Positions 43,461-53,206 of a DNA stretch of 64,000 nucleotides are shown piece by piece. The translations under genes and the position numbers were made by a program. The stretch's first letter is position 1; every line of letters begins with the position of its first letter. Source of the stretch: Doryteuthis pealeii (taxonomy: Eukaryota > Mollusca > Cephalopoda > Myopsida > Loliginidae); assembly GCA_023376005.1 (NCBI GenBank), contig CM042138.1, positions 94,202,656-94,266,655 of the forward strand, written 5' to 3'. A model generated the notes under the pieces. That model ran no database searches. It was not told the origin of the DNA and saw only the letters and a program-made list of their open reading frames with translations.

Positions 43461-45648
43461 ATGACTATGCTATTCATTTTCCTGACATTCATACATTATT
43501 CTATGTACTATACATGAGCCTTTGATGAGTTGAGGTGCATCTGAGTAGTGTACACAATAATTTCTTTATTATCATGTTTAATAATCTTCTACTAAATATT
43601 CATCACTTAAAACAACGATCTACAAATAATGAATAATGATTATATATATAAAACTTACTCGGTTCTCCAATCTATCCACTAAGCTTGATAGACGATACAC
43701 TTGAGTGGAGAGAGAGACTTGAGGAGGAATTCCACCAACTGAAAAACAAAGAACACCATAAAATTTAAATCTGAACATTAGCTACATAAACGAGAGTAAC
43801 CTCCCCTTGTTTATTTCACTTTGAGGAAGCCATATGCTTTGGTCGGCCATTTTCATTTCACCGTAATCAATACAACTGCATGTTTTAACACGAAAATATC
43901 ATAAAATGTGTTCTTAATAACAATTAAGTTCATTTCAAATAATGCGCAAGCATTATTAAGAACACATTTTATGATATTTTTGTGTTAAAACATGCTGTTG
44001 TATTGATTCGAACAAATACGTATTTTCAGTGTAGATTTAGGGTGAAATGAAAATGGCCAACCAAAACATAATGGCTTCCTCAAAGTGAAACAAAGAAGGG
44101 GAGGTTACTCTCATTTATGTAGCTAATGTTCAGATTACCAAATAATTTATCTTATGAAAACATCATCAAAAATTTTAATTTAATGTCACTTTTCTTTTCA
44201 GTTTATTAAAAACAAAAACTGAAAATCAATTATGGTTAAAACAAACAATAATTCACATTTAATTAAAAATACATCAATAAAAAAAATATTAAACAATTTA
44301 GTTGAATGATTACAAAAATTTAATGAATTTAAATTAAGTTCAGCATGAAATATTAATAAGCTTAGTATATTTTAACTTTTGAAATATCGTAAGTTGAATA
44401 TACTAAGTTCCAACGAGAAAACAATTACAAATTCAAGGAAGGTAACTCAGAAATTTTTCACACAAGTTATCGCCCTTGAACTATGAATGTTCTCTTCAAA
44501 TTAGTATTGAATAGAATTTGATGTTGATTTTTAATGACTGAATAGCATTGATCTGCATGTTGCTGGTTGGGTGGGTTTTACGGCATGTTAACCCATTTTG
44601 AGTTATTTCATGCCGAAGACGTTTTGCATTTATTCTTGATGGTATTTAAATTTTTTCAAACTCGTTTTTTCTATTTAACCCATAGATGGGACCCTAACTG
44701 GAACTTGAACCCATGAGTGATGGTGACGAAGAGGTACTCCACTCGCTCCAGAATCGGAACTTCATGATTCTGCATGCTGTTATGGATTTATATTAGAATC
44801 AACATATATCAAATGCAATTTATATCCATATATAGTGTTTTTGACAAAATGACTTTAGTCCCCCCCCCCCAGAAAATAATTTACCAAAAATCAGGGAATT
44901 ATCGGATTTTAATGAAATTTTCAGTGTTTATTTATAAAAGAATGATCTTTATAATGCATTATTTATTTTATTTCAAAACTTTATTTTTTTCAGGTCACTT
45001 AATTTTGACCCCCCTTATGTTGAGGCGTAACATTTTGTTTGAGTTGGTTTTATAGTTTTCTAATTACAGTATGAATAAAGAGATAAAAGACTGAAGTTAT
45101 GAATAGAAACAACAAAAAAAAAATTTTATGGTGGCTTTTTTATGAGAAAATAAGTACCGAAAATCGGAAAATAAAATGTAAAAAAATAATAAACAATAAA
45201 TTTTTTGGAGATTTCTTTTTTACTCATTTCGATAATTATTTAATTGGCTATTATCTTATAAAAGAAAAAATTATACATCGATATTTTTTCTGCTTAAAAG
45301 GGGGGATGGGTACATTTTAAATAGAGTTTTTCTTCAAAAAGTATACTTTGATGTAATAAAATAAGGTTTGCATTAAATAGATATTTCTTTTTAGAATCTA
45401 AAAATATAACATTTTAAACCTAACATCAGGTTTTTCATATTTTAAATGAATTTTATATATTAATTTTTCATAGCAAAAATACTAAATTAAAGTTTTGAAA
45501 TAAAATAACTGATGCATTATAAAATTCATTAATTGATAAATCAATACTGAAAATTTCATTAAAATCGGATAATTACCTGATTTTTGGCAATCTTTTTTCA
45601 ATCGCAAATGTTACATTCAAATTGTAAACAAGCGCTTTAAGGCTATGT

Positions 45649-45685
<37 letters not shown>

Positions 45686-46391
45686 TGGACACTACTCCAT
45701 CGTCTCCCATAGACAGAAGGATGCCAACAACAACTTTTTTTTATTTAGATAAAGAGAATTGTGTTGTGTATTTTTTAACTTACTTTCAGTGTCAGCAACA
45801 GTGCTGCATGAAGAAGGATTTGGCATTGACATCTGCCGTCTCGCTCTTCGTGCAACTCGTCCAGGAACAACAGAACTTGAAACCTTTGGAGGGGTGTCCA
45901 TCATTACTGGAACTATGTCTTCACTGAAACACAATAGGGTACAAATCTATAAAGGACTGTATGTATGTATGTCCGGAGGAAATTACAAAAATAAAACAAT
46001 TAACAACAAAGTAAATATATATATATATATATGAGAAGTAAATACACAAACGATGTGTTTTGATATGGCTTTTTTAGCCGACAATTTTTGGGAGAATATG
46101 TGCTGAATTAAAGTCGTACCTAATTTTGAAAGTTAATTAATAATTAATTAATTAGGCGGGCATACCTATTCAAATGTAAGGCTAAACAAATTGAGAAAAA
46201 TCAATCTGTATGTACATAGAGATTGATTTTAAAGGCTAAACAAATTGAGAAAAATCAATCTCTGTATGTACATAGAGATTGATTTTTCTCGATTTGTTTA
46301 GCCTTACATTTGAATAGGTATGCCCGCCTAATTAATTAATTATTAATTAACTTTCAAAATTAGGTACGACTTTAATTAAGCACATATTCTC

Positions 46392-46426
<35 letters not shown>

Positions 46427-47107
46427 CACACACACTTTCACTGTTACCAAGTTTAGCTTTTTATTAAAAAATTATAAAGATTTATATTCATGAAAGATAT
46501 TTAAAAATTAAAATAGCATTAAAATTCTACTTAAAAATATCCGTGAATCTCAAAGTTAAACAAATCAATATGGAAGCGCTGAATTAACATAGGGTCTTTT
46601 TACGTGGGAATTTTTATGGGGGCATCTAGCGAGGATTAAACTCACTATTTAGTAGTAACGGATTTGTAAGTCTAGCTTGATAACCATTACACCTTTTTTT
46701 TTTTTTTTTCCTCCTCTACCCAGGAGACTCCGGGTAGCTACTTCTAGTTAAGTACAAAGCAACATTATTGAGGCTAAATGGTTGGCATTCAGGAAAATCA
46801 ATCTTATTTTCTTGTTCTTTAAACTATTTGTGTGTGTGGTCTTTTATTAGCATATTTTTTTAAAAGACTTATGTTTTTGTTAGTATGGGGGGTGGGAGCA
46901 GAGGAGTACTTTTTAAGATCACACGCCTTTTAAAGTACTTAAATTTTATATTTTATATTAAATAAAGCCATTTCTTCTTAAGTTTCACAACTTAGATGAA
47001 TCTGTTATATATATATGATTATCACTAGCTCATTAGGTGAGTTAGTGGTGGACTAAGTGTTTTTTTCAGTATTATTAGTAGAGTGCAAAATATCAGTGAT
47101 AGAGCAG

Positions 47108-47140
<33 letters not shown>

Positions 47141-48630
47141 GCAGTGGTGTATTTGTCAGTTTTAGGATGTAATCAATTTTGAATATTTCTCCTATATTAC
47201 TCATCTTTCTTTTAAAAACCAAAACTCTGTTCTGATGATGACCTATGGTTTACATGTTTTTTTTTATTATTATTATTTCATTTTATATTCAAAATAATCT
47301 TAAATAGAATACTGCATGTTTAAACAAATTCTGGTTGAAACACATGTTGGCATATAATAAATGTCATCCATACCAAAATATTTTTTTTCTTCCATTTATC
47401 TTTTCAACATTATATATATATGCATATATATATATACATTTTTATATATATTTGTGTCAGGTTGCTCAAAGTGCTATGGGTACAATGTAACCCTGTACTA
47501 CCTGTTTCATGTTGTGTTATCGGCAACTAAACTGGTACCCCAACCAAATTTGTGTGGTGAGGGAGGGTAGCAAGACACCCAGCAGAACGAAAATAAAAAC
47601 CTGTGAAAGGGCAGAGGAAGTTTTTTTGCTCAACAGCCATTCTGCACAACTTTTTATTTGCATATATATATATAGATATATAGATATCATATATAGATAT
47701 AGATATATAATTAGGGCATTCTTCTTTCCAATATATTTGGTTGAACTGTGCAGACAATTTGTGTCTGTGAATTTTATTCATCATCCTTTCTAGTTGTCAA
47801 ATAGATGATATAATATCAGGCTGAAATTGACTGATGTATTTGCTGTAACTTATCTTTTCCCAAGTAATTTCTGCCCCTTCACGGGCCATCATCAGGAGGA
47901 AATCTAAAAATAATACATTGGATTATTCCATTATACTGGTGTTCTATTTATACTAGTGTTGTATCTTTTATTTATTTATTCATTTTAATGTATTATTTCA
48001 CTCCATTCAAGTTTTTCACACCTGCCATAGCTGGTGGTTCACTGAAGGCTGAGTGACCGCAAATCTCCTCAGATCTCCGATCTCAATGGTGCTGTAGTCT
48101 GGATGGTCTCAATTCTTCATCTGATTTCCAGTTCATCCAGACTCTTTTCCAGATCATTGGGGATTGTTTCAAGGGCACCAATTACAATTGGCATAACCTT
48201 TAATTTCATGTTCCACAGTTTTCCTAGTTCTCTGGCAAGGTCCAAGTATTTGTCTATCTTTTCGCTTTCTTTCACTTTCACTCAGTGATTGGCCAGGACA
48301 GCAAAATCCACAATGTAATTATTAGTTCAACCATATATATATATATATATATATATATACCAACCCATGCCAACATGTGTAGGATGTAATACAAGGTCAA
48401 TTTCTTAAGCAGAGTTTACAGGGTTTGAATTCAGAGTTTTCCTTCTATTAGACTGGATGCCTAACCAAAGTTAAAGAGTTACTATTTACCCATAGCTAGA
48501 GGGAGAATAGTTAAATGTATACCTTTCCCAAGGGTATTACCACTATGTGAAATGCAAACAGCCACATCCTAGATTTGAATTCATCTCGCCATGTTCATTT
48601 CCAATATGGATAACCAATATATAACATGCC

Positions 48631-48661
<31 letters not shown>

Positions 48662-48910
48662 ATACACACATACACACAGACAAAAACACACACACACACA
48701 AAACACACATATATATACACACACACACACATATATATATAGGGTGACACACCACCACCACCAAAAAAAAAAAAAAAAAAAAAAAAAAAACAGAATTTGG
48801 GTTCTGTTTTTCTGTGCTGGTAGTCTGCATCAGTAATGGTATATATATACGGGTGACCCCCCCCCCCAAAAAAAAGAATTTGGGTTGGTTTTTTTGGGGC
48901 CACCCTGCAT

Positions 48911-48948
<38 letters not shown>

Positions 48949-50653
48949 CACATTATATACACAGACACATTAATCCAGAGTTACCCTATACAACCTAACT
49001 TCAAAAACCTTTTAGCTGGTATTTATATAAAAAGGCTGGTGACAAAAAAAAAATCCAGAAAAAAAATTCAATATCAAAGAAATCGTCCTCCCACTCACTT
49101 CTGTTCTCTAGCTTGTTCATCAAGAGCATCAGAAGCATTCTCCATGGCACGTTGGACAGCAGAAAATTGATTTAAGATTTCATGGAGAAGAAATCTAGTG
49201 ACAAATTGTTGATTCCTTGAAGAATCTTTGTAAGTCTACAAAATCAGAAGAAGAAGAATGGTTACAAAAATCTAGAAATCAATTTTAATAAAAATCAAAG
49301 ATCATTTTTGTTATTGGGTTACTCAGAGGGAGGAAGGATATTTAGTTCCCACTCACCGAGATCCAACATTAGCATTAGTATATCTGTGATACACTAAAAC
49401 TGAATAAACAGAAGGAAAGACAAGATAAGCTCATTTATACAAGAGGGTTGAGAATTATTTTTGATTGGGTTGCTTGGTGGTAGGGAAGACATGTAGCTGA
49501 GTCCCTACTCACCAAGAACTAATAATAATAGCATTAGTATATCCATGGTATACTAACACTGAATAAACAGAAGGAAAGACAAGATAAGCTCATTTATACA
49601 AACAGAAACATTTAATATATACATAATATACATACAAGAAGTATTGAAAAGAATACATAAATCTGTCCCAACAGATAAAATATACACATATTCTAACAAG
49701 CAGTATATGAAAGGGTACAAAAACGGAAAAAAGGCTTGCATGAAATAAATAGGCAGTAGTGTGTTCACAGGCTTGTCAGGGGTACTATGTTGAAAAATAA
49801 ACCTTTTAAAAACAAAAGTAATTAAAAATGCCAAAATCAAATTAATTTTTAGATTATTTGCAGATTAAACTTTAAAATATAAACTTTTTGATTGTTTATT
49901 TCTCCAAAGTGCATTGGCCAGCAAGATAGTATAATACTATCTGGTAGATAAAGGGATAACTGATTAATACTTACTTGAGAGGTAGAAAACAAAACACTTG
50001 TCATATTGGAATTCAGATCATCAAGAACGGCATAAATCTCTTTAAATGCTCCAAGATGTTGAGAGAAGTAAGCACATAACTCTTCTGTATCAATGTTACT
50101 GAAATTATAAAAGAGTTCGGTTGTTTTATGGCATATCAACACTTTTTGAGTCATTTAATGCCAAATCAAGTCATTGGGATAAACAAAGGACTCAGATTGT
50201 TTACAGTACCTGCTGATGCTTAAGTGGTCACCCAGTTAAGTATTAAACAAACTCATCGTTGGTTGGTTGGATTTTACAGCATGTCAACCCTTGGGATATC
50301 TTATATTGAAGACGTTTTTGTCTTATTTATTCTTGTTGGGTATTCAAATCTATTTTAAACTTATTTTTTCAACCCATAGATGGGACTAACAGGTACTACC
50401 ACTTCAGGTCACAGTGGACCTGGGAGTAATGGCAATGAAGAGATATTCCATACTCCCCAGATTTCCAGAATTAAAACCTCACTATTATATGCAGTTTAAT
50501 ATCAATCCAAGGACACTAAGACCTTCAGCCACCACTTTCTAGCACATATGATAAAAAAAATTTGGGGGTTGATATAAGAGCAATACAGTCAGGACAATCA
50601 TATAAGTGCTAGGGTTTGACATGACCAGCTGATCAATTGTGTAGCTATCAGCA

Positions 50654-50706
<53 letters not shown>

Positions 50707-53168
50707 TTAGGGGGTTGATTTAGAAGGCTATCAGAATGCAGATGTAAAGAAAAAAAAATAATAATACGGTAACAATGGTGTTGTGTGTTAACCTGTATTT
50801 TATTCTTGAATTTTCAAGATAAAATCTTTTTTTCAAAAGATCACTCAAAAAGATCACTGGAACTGAAGTAGTCTAGACTACTTCAGTTCCAGTGATCTTT
50901 TGAAAAAGAGATTTTATCTCGAAAATTAAAAAATAAAATACAGGTTAACACACAACACCATTGTTACTGTATTATTATTCTTTTTTTTTCTTTACATCTG
51001 CCTTGTGATAGCCTTCTAAATCAACCTCCTAATCAATATATACACAATGCTTCAAGCAAATTATAAAACCCTCTTTTATATATAATATATATGAAAGAGT
51101 ACTGTGTGATTGTTGGTCAGTTTGAAGAATTGGCAGATCAAGAATGCATGAAGTGAGATGAAAAGAAAAGTGTGGAAAATTGAAGTAAACAATCTTTTTT
51201 ATTGGATATTTATTTGGTGAAGGCATTAAACAATTCAAATGATGAGATTATAGGCCTAACAGTTGTGTTGTTGCCAGACAATAGAACCAAAAAGGAATCT
51301 GAATTGATGTTGATGAGGTTTAAGAAAAAGATCTCTTATTTAATCTTAAGTGCTGACCAACAGAGAAACCTTTTTTATTTTTAAAACAAGGAATAAATAT
51401 AGTAGAAAGCAGTCGGAAAGATGCAACTCAGCACCAAATGGACATGACTCTTTCCCCTCAGCCCCCCTCACTCTCACTCATACAAATAAATAGCATTCTT
51501 CTTTGTCATGACAGAGTTAATTTAGAATCTCATTGATCAGCTTTACATTGGCCTCACACTTTGGCCATGAGAAGAAGACAGTTGCCAGTATTATCTTCCC
51601 AATCTGACACTTGTATAACATTACACACAAAAGATACATGACCGTATATCTACAACTGAAATTGATTGGTTGGCTGGTTGATTTTAAGGCATGTCAACTC
51701 TTATTAGGTTATTTAATGCCGAGGTCAATCTTTTCTTTTTTCCAAGCTATTATATGGTTTCAAGTAACTATTCCTAATGATAAAATATTCATGTTCATAC
51801 AACCATTATCATCTTGCAACACCCTCTGGTTAAAAAGGAGACTATCCAAATCATTCGAAATGAAATGCAAAAATGTAAATCCTGATTTTCTGGTATTAGA
51901 ATGTAGGGGGGAAAAATAGAGAGAGGGGGTGAACAAACGGAAACATTAACACTAATCTGCGAACATAATAAAGAGATGAAAAGGAAAAAGAAAAAAGTGA
52001 GAGAGAGTTAAATCAAGTTTATTATACTTTTTACATATTTAAGTAATTTTGTAATAGTTCTTAATTAAACATATCAAATGTTGTAATAGTTAAATTATCA
52101 TTCTGTGGTATATCCACGGATCCTGCTAGTCGAATAAAACAAAAAAAAAATATACACCAATTTTGCTATTTTTAATTTAAAAAAGCATAAATGAACACTC
52201 CTAATGCCATCTAATTAAAAAAACTGAATCTTTTCTGTTTACCCCCAATATTTATAAAAATAATAATAATAACAATGTTAATGAGGGCCAGTTTAGCTCA
52301 GTCGGTAGAGCATCCGCCTGGGAACCACAGGGTTTCTGGTTCAATACCGGCCCTCACCAACTCAGTGTATGAGTAGCACAGTGCCACATCTGAGCAGTAA
52401 AGTGAGAAGCTGATGGTAGGTGTGGCGCTCCACCTCAGGCGCTAAAAATAATCTCCTTGGTCTAGCACTAGTGAAAGGGGGATAGGCTGTCTAGCTGATA
52501 CCAACATTAGACTGCCCCTGTCGACTTACTATTTAAATACAAATTTTTATTGAATGGTATATTGTTTGTGATATCATTAACATTGTTATTATTATTAAGT
52601 TACTAACTTGGGCCAGTATCGAACCTTGTGGTTCCTAGTCAAACGCTCTACCGTCTGAGCTAAACCGGCCCTTATGTCTTTAAATAAAGTTGTCGGGTGG
52701 CCTAAAATCGGTATCAGCCAATCAGCAAGGGAGTCTATCCCCTTTTCACTAGCACTAGACCAAGAGATTGTTTTTGCGTCTGAGGTGGAGCGCCGCACCT
52801 ACCATCAGCTCCTTACTTTACCGCACAGATCCCTGTGTCATATGCTGAGTTAACGAGGGCCAGTATCAAACTAGGAATTTTGTGTCAGATAGATATCTTT
52901 AAAAAAAACCTATAAACAAAGAAATATGTAAATTCCTCTTACTTTGTATTGTGGGTATCAATTTCTTCAAATAAAGTTTAAGTTCTTCTTTCCCATTAGG
53001 CCGTCCTGCCGACTTACTATTTAAAGACAAATTTTTATTGAATGGTATATTGTATGTGTCATCATTAACATCGTTATTATTATTAAGTTACTCAGTTGGC
53101 GAAGGCAGGTATCGACCTTGTGGTTCCTAGTCGAACGCTCTACCGACTGAGCTAAACCGGCCCTTATG

Positions 53169-53206
<38 letters not shown>

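Noticed and set aside
45685..46034. Plus-strand open frames over 45784-45923
   Set aside because: Shadow frames opposite a well-supported NECAB exon.
48543..48968. Membrane-like open frames with Tyr/Ile/Cys/Val repeats
   Set aside because: They translate (TA)n, (CA)n, poly-A and poly-C tracts.
49290..49605. Duplicated exon pair (each unit has CTCACC, a donor complement)
   Set aside because: No open frame in phase with neighbouring NECAB exons and no acceptor.
52284..52356. Possible tRNA gene
   Set aside because: Same S1 SINE head.
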